From Rhizophlyctis rosea (Eukaryota; Chytridiomycota; Chytridiomycetes; Rhizophlyctidales; Rhizophlyctidaceae), in contig JADGJC010000430.1 in the NCBI GenBank assembly GCA_027596075.1, positions 5,433 through 28,191 on the forward strand: a stretch of 22,759 nucleotides of DNA. The letters run 5' to 3'. How positions within the stretch are numbered: position 1 is the stretch's first letter; every line of letters begins with the position of its first letter. Below the pieces are notes generated by a model that saw only the letters and a list, made by a program, of their open reading frames with translations, was not told the origin of the DNA and did no database searches. Shown here in pieces: positions 1 through 11,363 of this stretch. The position numbers and the translations under genes were made by a program.

Positions 1-2491
1 GGTCGGGGTTGGGGTGGGGGGCCGGGGGGGGGTCGGGTGGTTCGCGGTTTGTTGGCCGGGGGCGGTTGCCAACCGGGGGGGTGGTGCGGGGGGGGGTGGG
101 GGGGGGGGAGGGGGAGAAGGAGAAGAAGAAAGTGGCAGTCGGCTTTTCGGGTGGGGCTGTTTCTGCGGCTTCCTTGTCGCGGTTTGTGGTTTCGAAGGGT
201 CATGCTGGGGAGAAGGAGAAGGGGAGGGATGAAGGAGGGAGGTTGGGCGTTAAATTTCTGTCCGTGCGCAAGGAGAAGTCGATGGTGAAGCCGGCGCCGG
301 AGGCTGGAATTGCGGGTGTTGCAGGAGGGATTGGGGAGAAGACGGAAGGAAAGGAGGAAAAGCCTCCCAGTCAATCGGTTACGCCTCTTGCGCAGATCCA
401 GGGTGGTGTTGGGCCGGTTTTTGATGAGGGGATTTGGGAGAAGAAGAGTGAGGGTGGCGATGGGGAGGGTGTGGGGAGTGGGTTGCCGGTTTCTGGGGCG
501 TTTGGATTTGGGAAGGGTGGGGAGGGGAAGAGTGAGGAGAAGGGTGGGACGCGGAAGGAGGAGGATGAGGAGATTGTTGAGGGGAGGTCGCCTGTTACGC
601 CATCAGCGCAGCAATCATACGCTTCGAGCATCCCACTCCCGCATTCCCCGCCTCCTCCACCACCTCCAGCTCCCTCGACCATTCCCAATTCTTCGCCTGC
701 CACGTCCGTCTCATCAAGCACAAGGCGTTGGCAAAAGCAGAGAATTTCCCCACTTTCCCAGAGCGTTCGGATAACGTCTCACAAGCGAGCACCACCGCTA
801 CGACGAGCCTCGTATTGCCTACAACTCTGATCACAACCACGAGCGACAAGTACACAAACGTGTTCACGACCGGCGATACCACCACTCTCCCGGACATTGG
901 ACCTGTTCCTGGGCCCGTAATCACCACAACTCCTCTCGGCAACGCCAACGGAGGAGCTCCGTCCTCTCTTCCATCACTACTTCCTCCAATCCCGCCGGCT
1001 ACTCCCGGTGGTGCATTGATTCCAAAGAGCGCCGCGACCGAAGCTCCGGCGTCTGCCCCGACATCCCCACCTAACACGTCAATGGGTCCAGGAGCAAGTT
1101 TGTCCGCGAAGCCGGTGGTGGGATTTGATTGGGAGGCCTCGAAGGCGTCCGCGGCGGCGGCAGCGGCGGCGAAGGCGAAGGCGAAACCGCGCCTTTCGTG
1201 GGCCGAGAGGAACAGTATCACTGAAGGCGCCAATCTGTTTAGTGATATTGGGAAAGATGGCGGGGGTTTCGGTGGTGGGGGTGGGGGCTTCTTGTCGGGG
1301 GGTGGAGCGTCGTTTGGTGGAAGTGGAGGTGGGCTCGTATCGTTCAGCTTCCTGGAGGCTGGGGGTGGTGGGTGGTACGGGGCTTGGGGCTTTTGGAGCG
1401 TTTGGTGGTAGTAGCAGCCAAGCGGCTCCTACTGGGACGTTGTTCAAGGGCGGTGGTAGTGAGGGTAACGATGGGAATGTTGTGAGTGTTGGGGATGGGT
1501 CGGGAGGGGTTAGTGGAGCGGTGGTTTGGCGGCTGCGGAGACGAATGATGGTGGTGAAGGAGGAGTCCCCTCAGCTACCACTGCTCCGCTCTGGGGTTCA
1601 TCCATTTTTGCCGCAATGCCACCATCAACAGGTGCCGGCGTGGTCACGGCACCAAGCATGTCCAATGCTCCCAGTGCACAGCCCGCTGCGCTCCCACTTG
1701 CTCCTACTGCGAGCGCACCGACGAACACCTTTTCCTTCCCAGCTTCGACCAACCCGCTCGCAATACCGTCCTTTGCGTTCATGAACTCCAACGCAACAAG
1801 CGCACCTCCGCCTCCCCCTCCGCCTCCCCCTTCGCCGCCCACTGCACCGTCCTTCAACTTCCAAACGGGACCAACTCCGTCCAATAGTTCAGGCACAGGC
1901 TTCAACTTCGCTGGACAGGTGACGGCATCGGTGTCGCAGACGGGTGGTGGGGCTTTTGGTGGAGGTGGTGGGATGAGTGGGTTTGGGATTGCGAGTTCGG
2001 CGGGTGGGGATATGTCTGCGATGAGGAGTGAGAGTGTTGTTAGGAGTGGGAATTTGGGTGGCGCGAGTGGGGTTTTGGTTGCGGGTGGTGGGGATACGGG
2101 AAAAGTTTCCGGTGTTTTGAGTTTGGGAATGGTTGAGAAGACGGGTGCTGGGAGTTTTGTGGATGGACGAGGTTTGGGGGTTGTTGGTGGGGGGCTGACG
2201 AGTTTGGGGGGTGACGGCGGTGTGGGGGGTCAGAGTGTTGGTGGTGTGCCTCCGTCGGGGCATTCATTCATCGTTGATTCCGGGGTTGGAGGTGGGGATG
2301 GTGGTAGCGGGGAGACGGGTAGTGATGATGGGGCGGGGAATCGTAGCGTTGGGTCGAGTACGGTCGGTACACCCGATTATTATTCTTCTGGTCCGGCGTC
2401 ACCGGCTGCGTCCGCTGGGAGTTCTGCTGGTGGTGGTGGTGGGGATGGGGCGGGTGAGAAGGGGAAGGGGAAGGGGAAGGAGAGGGCGTGA
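1..2491 (+). CDS. Partial Gly/Ser/FG-rich C-terminal tail of a large protein; paralogue of the gene at 14-22.8 kb; frame-disrupted
   Basis: The 5' end lies outside the window and the stop is TGA at 2489-2491. Reading is low-complexity throughout: Gly/Lys/Glu-rich, then Pro/Ser/Thr-rich, then FG-like (FGGGGGG, FNFQTG, GFNFAGQ), ending in Gly/Asp/Ser and a basic GKGKGKER end. It matches the tail of the right-hand gene in order: a FDxxAxxA-K-rich block near 1120-1200, APLxGSSxFAA near 1590, APSMxNAPSAQPAALPLAPT near 1650, VLSL near 2120, HSFxV near 2260, and STVGTP near 2360. This suggests a disordered, nucleoporin-like tail; function is inferred only. The frame is not continuous: coding looks best in frame 3 to about 720, frame 2 for about 722-1345, frame 3 for about 1370-1481, and frame 2 from about 1514-1541 to the stop. 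A 59-nt intron at 1482-1540 (GTGAGT start, weak acceptor) could explain the last switch. The others look like indels in G-rich sequence, from either pseudogenisation or sequencing error. Confidence 0.6.
1564..1752 (+). repeat. Duplicated block, left copy
   Basis: This 189-bp block aligns without gaps to 21661-21849. I count about 16 differences by hand, about 91% identity. It encodes the APLxGSSxFAA...NTFSFPASTN stretch in both genes. Sequence on either side of the block is much more diverged at DNA level, although both flanks are still FG/Gly-rich tails. Confidence 0.9.
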
Positions 2492-3517
2492 GGGGGTTGG
2501 GGTTGTTCGTATTTTGTGGGTGGTGTGTTTAAGCAGAGTAGTTCTTGAATAGTATATGGTTCTTTTGCTTTCGTTCTTTTTTTTTTCATCTGTTTGAAGG
2601 ATATGTGAGGGATGTAGGTGGGTGTATAGGGTTAGTTTTAGTTGCTTCTCTCTGTTTTCACCCCCCCTGCTTTCGTAATATTCAAAGCTTATATCAAAAG
2701 TCGCCATTCGCTGCTTCAAGAAAACATCAAGGGGTCACAATCGTAATTTGCGAGTGCACTCAAGTAGCGGCTTATGTTATCTCCCGGTTGTCCTTTTCTA
2801 TATATTCAGCTGAGCGTACAAGTGGGAAGGAAACGCTCAAAATTGGAGCTCACAGAATACGTCACCAGTGCCACATGTGTGTCGCGCATAAAGTGTCTAT
2901 CAACAATTAATTTGCATCCTTCCATCAACTGGAAGAGAGTAGTGTACGATTGCGTCATTTACGGTGAGCGGGAATACACGCTGTCTATTTGAATGGTTGC
3001 TACGAGTGAAGTACACACTTCAAAAAAGCTTGAATGTCCAAACTCATACAAAATGTGAAGCGAAATCAAAAATAGCCCCCCCTAACTCCCAAACTCCCAC
3101 TCTAAACCTTATCTCCTCCTTTCCCGTTATCCTCCCTTCCCACTCATGCTTATCCGCCTTCTTCCAAAATTCCCACCCGCTCCCCCGATTCGTCCGTTCA
3201 ACCATATTCTTCGCCACCGCAAGTTTTAACTCCTCCAGCTAGGATGCATCGCCAGCCGGCGCAGCAATGTGGGGTACAGCGCGGACGAGTGGTGCTTCCC
3301 ATGATTCAATGTGATTTCTTTCGGCGGTCCCATATGGCGAATGACCATTTTAGTCTTTGTATAAGTGTGGATTCCCATCACTTTCCCTTACGAATAGTTG
3401 TTGAATCGTGTTGAGAAGAGAAATCACTCCCATCAGCCACCGCCTTCCGCTGCGTTCGACATGCATTTGCCGAGCTTTTTCATGATGATGTAGCGCGGAC
3501 CTTGGTATGTTGTGGAG
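2492..3517. other. Intergenic, no gene recognised
   Basis: This is the 3' flank of the left gene. It has a T-run near 2578-2587 and a pyrimidine-rich tract at about 3075-3200, and no credible exon. Short open frames here lack recognisable motifs. On the minus strand near 3440-3510 a short frame (YQGPRYIIMKKLG) follows the glycosyltransferase fragment, but I could not place it. Confidence 0.5.
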
Positions 3518-4123
3518 TTATTGGAAGTGGGCGTGGACATGAACGGGGATGAGAGCGTTGCCGTTGTTGAAGATGTCGATTAGCATCTGGTTGTTGGGTG
3601 GGTACGTATTGGTGAGCGAAATGTTCCGGTGTGGATTGTAGTCACAAAACGATGCGAAGCTATTTGAAAGAAACTCACCTGCAATCGCGGCGCACCCAAC
3701 ACTTCATGTACAAGGAACAAGTATGCCAACTTATACTTTCGTCGTTCACCCGGGATTTCGGACGGACTGGGTGCGATGGATGAGATGTTCTCCTTGAAAT
3801 AGTGTAAGGGGTCAGTCCCCACCATTGATGGATGGTCCGACATGTTGAGATAATGTGAGGTTCCTTCCGCGGATATGAAGCATGTATATCGTAGCGCGTC
3901 CTAGATGAGCATTCGTAAGTCATCCGCATTAGAGCATCGACGCTCTCCCAAGCGAACAAGCCAGTGACACCAAACAACCTACAAAATTATTGATAGCAGC
4001 CTTCAACCAATCCACCCTAGCGTCCGCCCTCTCGTCAATCAACTGAACAAACTCCTCCATGGTCGGGTTCTCGTCCACGATGGATCCGCCTAAGAACGAG
4101 TCGAATGTGGCATTGTTGAGCAT
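3518..4123 (-). pseudogene. GT14 / Core-2/I-branching (Branch family)-like glycosyltransferase, N-terminal fragment
   Basis: Three exon-like pieces read in phase on the minus strand: 4123-3983, 3900-3679 and 3586-3518. They are separated by introns of 82 nt (GTAGGT...CATCTAG) and 92 nt (GTGAGT...AACCAG). The joined reading runs FDSFLGGSIVDENPTMEEF, then DERADARVDWLKAAINNF, DHPSMVGTDPLHYFKENISS, RRKYKLAYLFLVHEV, then LIDIFNNGNALIPVHVHA, and stops at TAA 3518-3520. The K-x-A-Y-L-x-x-V-H start followed by an I/V-HVDA-like strand is the opening of the Branch (GT14) fold, which transfers GlcNAc or xylose in the Golgi. The usual Asp of HVDA is His here, and the frame ends right after it, so the catalytic domain is missing. 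The upstream edge abuts the RPN1 fragment in a different frame. The family call is moderate; the truncation is clear. Confidence 0.5.
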
Positions 4124-4127
4124 GGGA

Positions 4128-4787
4128 GATGTTGGCTAGGGCTCTGTCGGCCTCATTGCGAACCCCACCAGGGACGAGACCAATGGCCAGGAGAGCGCCA
4201 GCCTGATCCCATGCGCAGCTCAGTACTTCTGTGCTCCTTCAATCTATGCCTCCCTTTCATCTCACCTTCACATAATCCTCCTGCGAGTGGAAGTACTTCT
4301 CGATATGCGTGGAATCGATCTCTACTTCCCACGAGTAGATCACTCCAAGGGATGCTGCTGCGCTCATCATGCCTATCGTAAAACCCATTGTGATATTCTA
4401 ATATACACCCAAATCACCCGTTTCAACTTGAACGCACCATGCTCCTTGTTCTTGTAAATCCAGTTCGTGTCCTCCGCTTGAGTCCTGAGCTTATCCGTTC
4501 CGAACCCTGCATTCACGAACGCATTGACGAAAGAGGAGGCAAGGTTCTGACGCGCAGAGTTCACAGCAGCGGTGCCCAAACCGGGCCCTGTTATCCACAT
4601 GCCAGATCATACTATTAAACATCTTGATCGCTCAGTCCCACTCACCAATGTTCTCCAAATGACTCTGGTAGATGTCTTCAGGAGTCTCCGCTTCCATAAC
4701 ATTCGAATCTCTTGTTTGCGCTAGGAAATGTTCCGACAAGCGGGTATTGTTGAGAATGTCCGAGATCTCCTCATCCTGCTCAAGGCC
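4128..4787 (-). pseudogene. RPN1: RPN1/PSMD2 fragment (26S proteasome regulatory subunit), introns retained
   Basis: Four exon-like pieces are in phase on the minus strand: 4787-4646, 4588-4438, 4372-4266 and 4202-4128. The introns between them are 57, 65 and 63 nt, with GTGAGT/GTGCGT/GTGAGA donors. The joined reading contains [89 protein letters not shown] and GGVRNEADRALA. These are the conserved blocks of RPN1 just before and into the first proteasome/cyclosome repeats. RPN1 is a scaffold of the 19S base that binds ubiquitin receptors and UBL shuttles. Only about 160 of the usual roughly 900 residues are present. The 5' side is fused in frame to SEC23 near 4788, and the 3' side breaks into the glycosyltransferase fragment in another frame. 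The identity is firm; it is very unlikely to make a working RPN1. Confidence 0.85.
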
Positions 4788-6420
<1,633 letters not shown>

Positions 6421-7921
6421 TGTCATGGGTCCGACGTCGGCCCATATTTCCATCTGGATGGAGGGAAGATGTGATTAGTATTCACTTATGTATTGCATTC
6501 AAGCTATTCGTGACGCCAAGTTGGTCAGTTTACAGTGCGCTTCGCGAACTGGTGCCAGCTTGACTGGCTTATAACTGTGCTTCGCAAATTGGCCATCCCG
6601 TACCATAACCGATATCCATTTGCTGACGCTGAGAACGGCATTTCGCGCCATACTTTGCATTCCGCGCGCCACTAGGTCAGCCTCGCGGACCATTCTCCCA
6701 CGCAGCACGCACTACGACGGCGACTCCGCTGCCGAGTGCCCCCGCAAAGAACACTACACACACAGCCTTTGCCAAAGTACGCACCTTGTTGACAGTCCCG
6801 GAGATGGCATTAATGACGCGGCCAATTCCCCAACATGTCCCTTCCGAATCGATGATCTCGATATATAGACCCTTCATCCTTCGAAGAAACACGCACCCGT
6901 CTAGGATCACAGTTCCCATCCCCAGAAACTCCAACAATTATCTCTGCTTAGCCCGCCCTTCCCGCTTGGAAGACCCCGCCCAGTCATCATCCCCCTCCTA
7001 CCCACCATCCGCTTGGAATGGCTGGAACGCCTCTTCCTTCCACTTACTCAGGGTTCGAGTCATCCGTTTCCGATATGTGTCTATGGTGTTTCGGCCGAGG
7101 CGCGCTTATGCCGATGATTTTCAATTCACGATCGCTGGAACGAGACCGGCGTTTCGCATGTCGACGGTAGACACTCCCTCTTCTCATTATTGATATGTTG
7201 CTAGCGTTACTGTCTCTTCGTTGGCATGGGTCGTGACGTACCCACATCGTCATCACTCACAGCACTCAAACTGCTATCTGATTAAGTACCCGCATCACTA
7301 GCATTCGAGCTGAGTAATTGCTGGTATTTCTAAACTCGTCTTCAGGCAAGCCCAAATCACCGTACCGCCGTCTTCTCTTCGTCGCTGCCACCGCCATCCC
7401 TCCATCATCCTCTTCCTCCCCTCAATTGCTTTCGCTTCCACATACCCCATCGCTTTCTCCCACCTCACTAGACAAGCTACTCATTTCCGAAAACATGCTA
7501 GCCTCATCATCGCTCGCATTGTCTGCTTCCCATGAGGCCGATGGTAATGTGCCCTTGCGTCGGTAGGTTCCTCCGGCGTATTCGATTTGAGTAGAACATC
7601 TGCTGCTGCGTTTATTTTGTTGCTCATCGTACGTTGCGCATCGCTCGATTTTGCCGGCGTTGATATTGTTTACTCGTCCATTTTGAATTCCCCGGGCATT
7701 TGGTGAGTTCGATCAAGCGTTGACGCCAATTTCGCATCGACACTTCCCATGATAGTTGACGGAAGGTGTTTGTATGCAGTGCATTCGGCGGCTGCGGCTG
7801 AAATGTACAATGGGGGCGGGGGTGACAAACGAGGTGTAGCAAACGGCGTTCTAGGAGCTAAAGAAGACTGAAAGGGTCCGCAGACCCAAGACCCTTAGCA
7901 GTCTCATACGCGCCTCTCCTC
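6421..7921. other. No gene recognised; one unassigned minus-strand frame
   Basis: An 86-codon open frame on the minus strand at 6677-6937 begins MLEFLGMGTVILDGCVFL and contains LYIEIIDSEGTCWGIGRVIN followed by a plausible donor (AACAAG|GTGCGT, about 6783). It may be another exon remnant but I do not recognise it. Around 6530-6600 there are imperfect copies of a GTGCTTCGCRAAYTGG-type word. The rest shows no coding pattern I can support. Confidence 0.35.
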
Positions 7922-8418
7922 CTAGCCTTCTTCTGCACCCTCTTCCCATTTTCCGCCCGAGCCAACTCGCCCCCGTATTTGTATACACTGCAACACATCC
8001 GCAACCTCTTCCACAGACGTTGCAGCCTCCTTCTTCTTCAGCAACAAAAGGAACTGCTCGTCCAAATCCAATATCTTCCAGAGTTTTTCGCGGATGAGAT
8101 TCTTGTCCAAATAGTCTCGGCGGTGTTCCATGAGAGAGGGTACTCCTTTGGTCTCCACCCGTAAGAAGAAATGCATTCTGCGAACAATCTTCGCGAGTTC
8201 CTCGGTGATTGAGAGCTCTTCTTGCGAATGGGTGACCACGCTCTTCGTAGACGCGCCGAGTGACAAAACGGGGCAACACCATTGCTTCAATGCCGCCCTC
8301 CTCCACCGCACTCAACATAGTCTTCCACAGCGGCCCTCAAACCCCTCCAAACTGTCGAACAGGAACATGAAAAAACGAAGGACGAGCCAGTCCGCGGCAC
8401 ATCCTTCTTTTTCATCAA
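7922..8418 (-). pseudogene. SPT6: SPT6 fragment B (helix-turn-helix/linker region), broken frames
   Basis: On the minus strand the frame reads EELSITEELAKIVRRMHFF, then GVPSLMEHRRDYLDKN, LWKILDLDEQFLLLLKKKE and VEEVADVLQ. This corresponds to the SPT6 segment where a helical run leads into the 'EVPFI..YR+-Y....L....LW.+...D..W..L..RK' signature. A short upstream frame (CAADWLVLRFF, near 8380) fits the ADWIY..AF block. Between these the frame is interrupted (stop near 8310). SPT6 is a nuclear histone chaperone and elongation factor that travels with RNA polymerase II, normally about 1,400 residues; only a few dozen codons survive here. The match is by motif pattern and moderately confident. Confidence 0.55.
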
Positions 8419-9128
8419 GTGGGCGTAGGAATAGCTAACCAACTCATGCTTGTGACCGGTCAACGAGATGATGGAACTTCCTCAGGACCTCCTTCGAAAG
8501 GCCCATTCGGCTTGGACGCGACTCGGCAAAAAAAATGCCGGAAGTTCCTGTCACAGGTGCAGTAGCAGAGGCGGATGGAGACGGTGAGACGCACGAGGTT
8601 GAGGATGACATGCTGTCGGTGCCGAGGTTCATGGAGGCCGAGCCGTAAAGGATGGACCGGCTTCCTCAAAGCGGAAGGTGTCCGGAAGAGGAGAGAACGA
8701 CTTCATGTTGGCGATTTCGGGCAGCGTAAATGGACGAGGAGCTGCCATGGAAGCGTCGTCGCCGGTCACGGTTGGGTAGCGAGCTTCACCGTCACCGGCG
8801 GTCGTCGAATTCGTGCGCCATTTGTCTTTGTGAGTATCTGAGTTCAAGTGATGTACGATTCCAGGTTTGCTTATACTTGTTGGTAACGGTGGGAAGTTAT
8901 GATGATCTATTAGAAAGGCAAAGATCACATTCACATGCTTGGTCAGTACCTTCTGCTCTGACATCGGTTTGCAAAAATGCAACAAGGGGAGAGAAATAAA
9001 AGGGTTGCGCGGGAATTGAGAGCGGGGAGAATACAAAATACTGTCCACCACGGTGCGCATGTTGCCATGACTACTGCACCCAACCCATATCTTAAAGCCA
9101 CCGTACCCTACCATGCGCATTAACGTAC
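8419..9128. other. Segment separating the two SPT6 fragments
   Basis: On the minus strand this lies where SPT6 should continue directly from fragment A to fragment B. It contains Ser/Thr/Pro-rich open frames (TSTSCVSPSPSASATAP type at about 8500-8630; FTLPEIANMKSFSPLPDTF at about 8650-8720) that I cannot assign. It starts with a good donor (GGAAG|GTACGT at about 9128), so it may be an expanded or invaded intron. Confidence 0.4.
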
Positions 9129-9585
9129 CTTCCCATCTAGCTCGTTCATATCTTGCTCATTATCGGCACGCAGAGACCTGGTATTGGCGCGGGTCTGTGC
9201 CCTTCCGACCGAATAATTGCACAGAACTGATAGAGAAACGCAAAGCATACGAACAGACCTGGAACCGTTCTGGTAGGTCATAAACACGGATGCGTTCGTC
9301 TTCCGCCGTCATCATCTTCTCCGTCAGTTCAGCCGGCTCAAACACCTGATGGAGAACGTGGGAATTCGAACCGAGTTACAAGAACATGGGGCCCAACATA
9401 CATCCGTGATTCTCAAATCTCTCTGATGGCGCGTCATCAAGTCCAGATCATCCGCTTCCTCAAAGTTTTCCCTCCTGTCAGGCTGTAAGAGTGTCGACAT
9501 GAGGTCACTTTAAAAAAAACGCGGACAGATGACCTTTAACTGTTTCAGCCCGTAGTGATACTCCCTGTCATCGAAGAATTCCAGT
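9129..9585 (-). pseudogene. SPT6: SPT6 fragment A (N-terminal region), introns retained
   Basis: Exon-like pieces on the minus strand read LEFFDDREYHYGLKQ (about 9583-9540), then ADDLDLMTRHQRDLRITD (9482-9402), then [20 protein letters not shown] and VYDLPERFQ (9345-9259), then a short exon [15 protein letters not shown] (9177-9129). Introns between them are about 57 nt (GTCATC...TTACAG, about 9483-9536), 56 nt (9346-9401, GTATGT) and about 80 nt (9178-9258). The series is the N-terminal core of SPT6: the 'LE-FGDG-EY' block, then 'FEP-EL....T..D..IR..D.PERFQ', then the acidic lead-in to ADWIY. The last exon is out of frame with the previous one by one base, and an in-frame TGA precedes the first block, so the copy is broken. 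Identity is good; function is very unlikely. Confidence 0.7.
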
Positions 9586-9854
9586 CACTCTTCCCATTGC
9601 CTTTGTGAAAATAAAGTCATTATCACGTACAGCCAGACTGGACGATCTGCAATGCACACCTGTCTGACATCCCAAATTCCTTTCCAAGATGCTTGCCAAG
9701 ATTCTTACTTGGCCCTTGCAAGTCCCCTCCACTTGAGCATGGAGACGGCGGTGACGGTTTTGTAGGATTTTGAGAAGTATTGGGGGGCGGAGGGAGATTG
9801 TGAATTGGAGTTGTTTTCTGTTTTATGAGTTTGAGGGAGTAAGTGCATGTAAGC
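9586..9854. other. No gene recognised
   Basis: No exon-like reading that I can link to its neighbours on either strand. The minus-strand SPT6 upstream sequence cannot be followed past about 9590. Confidence 0.4.
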
Positions 9855-9985
9855 GATGGCTTAAATTTGCAAGAAACGCACTTGTTATCGACTGGCTGCT
9901 GCCCAAAGCTTTCGCTAGGTCCCTTATGATGTCGCTCATTACGAGATCTGCGAGTAGTAGGACGTCAGCGCAAATACGTCTCCAA
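9855..9985 (-). pseudogene. Possible ArfGAP zinc-finger N-terminal remnant
   Basis: The minus strand reads RRSRNERHHKGPSESFGQQP, then DNKCVSCKF. This resembles the start of ArfGAP domains of the AGE2/SMAP type: a short basic lead, a helix ending in a Gln-Pro, then N-x-x-C-x-x-C with the first zinc pair. The pair here is C-V-S-C where C-A-D-C is typical. The frame is lost directly afterwards, so the second zinc pair and the catalytic Arg are absent. The match is short and could be chance, but it sits in a run of same-strand gene fragments. Confidence 0.3.
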
Positions 9986-10640
9986 CTTGGGTATGACAGT
10001 GCCAATTCGACTTCACCTGGAGAATCCAAGCCTCCAAACTCATAAAAGGCCCTATCAACCCCTCGCATTGTGCCGTAATCTCATCATTGGTCTATTGACA
10101 CGCAATAACTCTGATGTCAGTCCTGAGACCTTTCAGATTTGTGCATACAAAGAAACCATCATATACAAACCTTAACGATACTCGCCAACCCTCCAACAAC
10201 ATGACACAACCGGATTTACCGAAATCCTACTGCAAACGAACGAACCTCATGATAAGTTCCGTCCTTCAAAGTTACGCCAACAATAGGAGACCGACCATAT
10301 CCGCCAGGAGACGGTCATCGTCCATCGTCCATCGTTATTCTTATGTAAGACAACTAGTTACGTTGCGGAACCGAATATTTATTCTGTGTTAGAGGGACGG
10401 ACGTGTAAATAAACAGGCACATGTTGGGCAAAGAATGAATTATGGACGAATTCGTCTCTACGATGCGGACCACACAGTAGGGATGTGTTTTCCACATCCC
10501 TATCTTCAACTCCATTTCCCCTTCCTTCATCATTGTGAGATTGCGCTAAAGAGCAGAACATAGCCGGCTATATGCATGCTGCCTTCCCCTCAACGGCCTG
10601 ACCACCCTATTAACCCTGCTAGTCCAACACTTTTTCCACC
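9986..10640. other. No gene recognised
   Basis: Scattered short frames only. The longest plus-strand frame (10114-10392) lacks recognisable motifs, and no credible splice-linked reading was found on either strand. Confidence 0.4.
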
Positions 10641-11363
10641 CACCTCAAAGGGACATTCCTCCGCCGCGTAGCCCTCTCGTTCGTTGGTGGAGGTCGGCAT
10701 CAATCCACCAAATCCTCCATGGCCACGTCGACGGTCACGCTCGCGCTCGCGGTCCCGGTCCTTGTCGTTGAATCTTCTGTAATCCATGGTTGATTGGATT
10801 GCCTGATTCTCCGAAATCGGGCGGCTAGCATGCAAAAGTCAATGAAAGGCAGTATAAAGCAAGGACATGGAAGCTTCAAATTCATTCCATATCGATGCGT
10901 ATCTCCCGGACCAATCTTGTCGTGTTTCTTCATGTAGTGTTGGTGCTTCTCGTATTCGATAGGGGCCTGCGGGGATCAGTTAGGGCGTAGATTCTACAGC
11001 AACGTCCCCTAAAGCTCAACAACTAACCACACTGGTCCTTCTAGTATCTTTTCATCACTTGTAGGAGCACCGGGTCGAGAAAACAACGATGAATTCGATA
11101 AGCCCTCAGTATGCGCTCCAGTCACAATTTCCGGCCCATTGGTTTGGCCTCCACGTCCATTATGTCTTCTTCGCCGCCGCAGCACGAGCCCGTTTCTTGC
11201 GTAATATCTCCTCATCGAAGTCCGAGTCGTGCTGGACAGCCTTCATCGGTGAAGGGGACCTGCTGCTAGTTTGCAGCAGCCTATAGCTTCTTTCCTCCCA
11301 CGCGAACAATGTTTCGCTCCCGAGGCTTTGAAGTTGGGCAAAGCGAGTGCCTTGGTTGAATCC
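10640..11363 (-). pseudogene. Unrecognised spliced-looking gene fragment
   Basis: On the minus strand a 67-codon exon-like frame (11363-11163) follows a CACCACAG acceptor. It reads GFNQGTRFAQLQSLGSETLF, then SSRSPSPMKAVQHDSDFDEE and ILRKKRARAAAAKKT, then a stop at 11160-11162. A second frame (about 11140-11020) ends SNSSLFSRPGAPTSDEKILE. A third piece begins after a CCCCGCAG acceptor at 10966: APIEYEKHQHYMKKHDKIG, then PGDTHRYGMN. A fourth, with Asp/Arg/Glu repeats (NDKDRDRERERDRRRGH), ends at a GAG|GTGGGT donor near 10650. The Arg/Lys/Glu composition suggests an RNA-processing or chromatin protein, but that is only a guess. The stop and frame change between pieces one and two argue for a broken copy. 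Confidence 0.35.

Noticed and set aside
371..1447. Long minus-strand open frames opposite the left gene
   Set aside because: They are mirror frames of G/C-rich low-complexity coding sequence and have no motif or splice logic of their own.
3075..3125. CCCTAA-like pyrimidine tract as a telomeric repeat
   Set aside because: There is no regular hexamer array; it is a mixed pyrimidine-rich stretch.
7040..7075. GGGTTCGAGTC, resembling a tRNA T-loop
   Set aside because: Flanking bases do not form a T-stem, and no D-loop, anticodon arm or acceptor stem fits upstream.
9355..9385. Minus-strand CGGTTCGAATTCC, tRNA T-arm-like
   Set aside because: The stem does not pair and it lies inside the intron between two SPT6 exon blocks.
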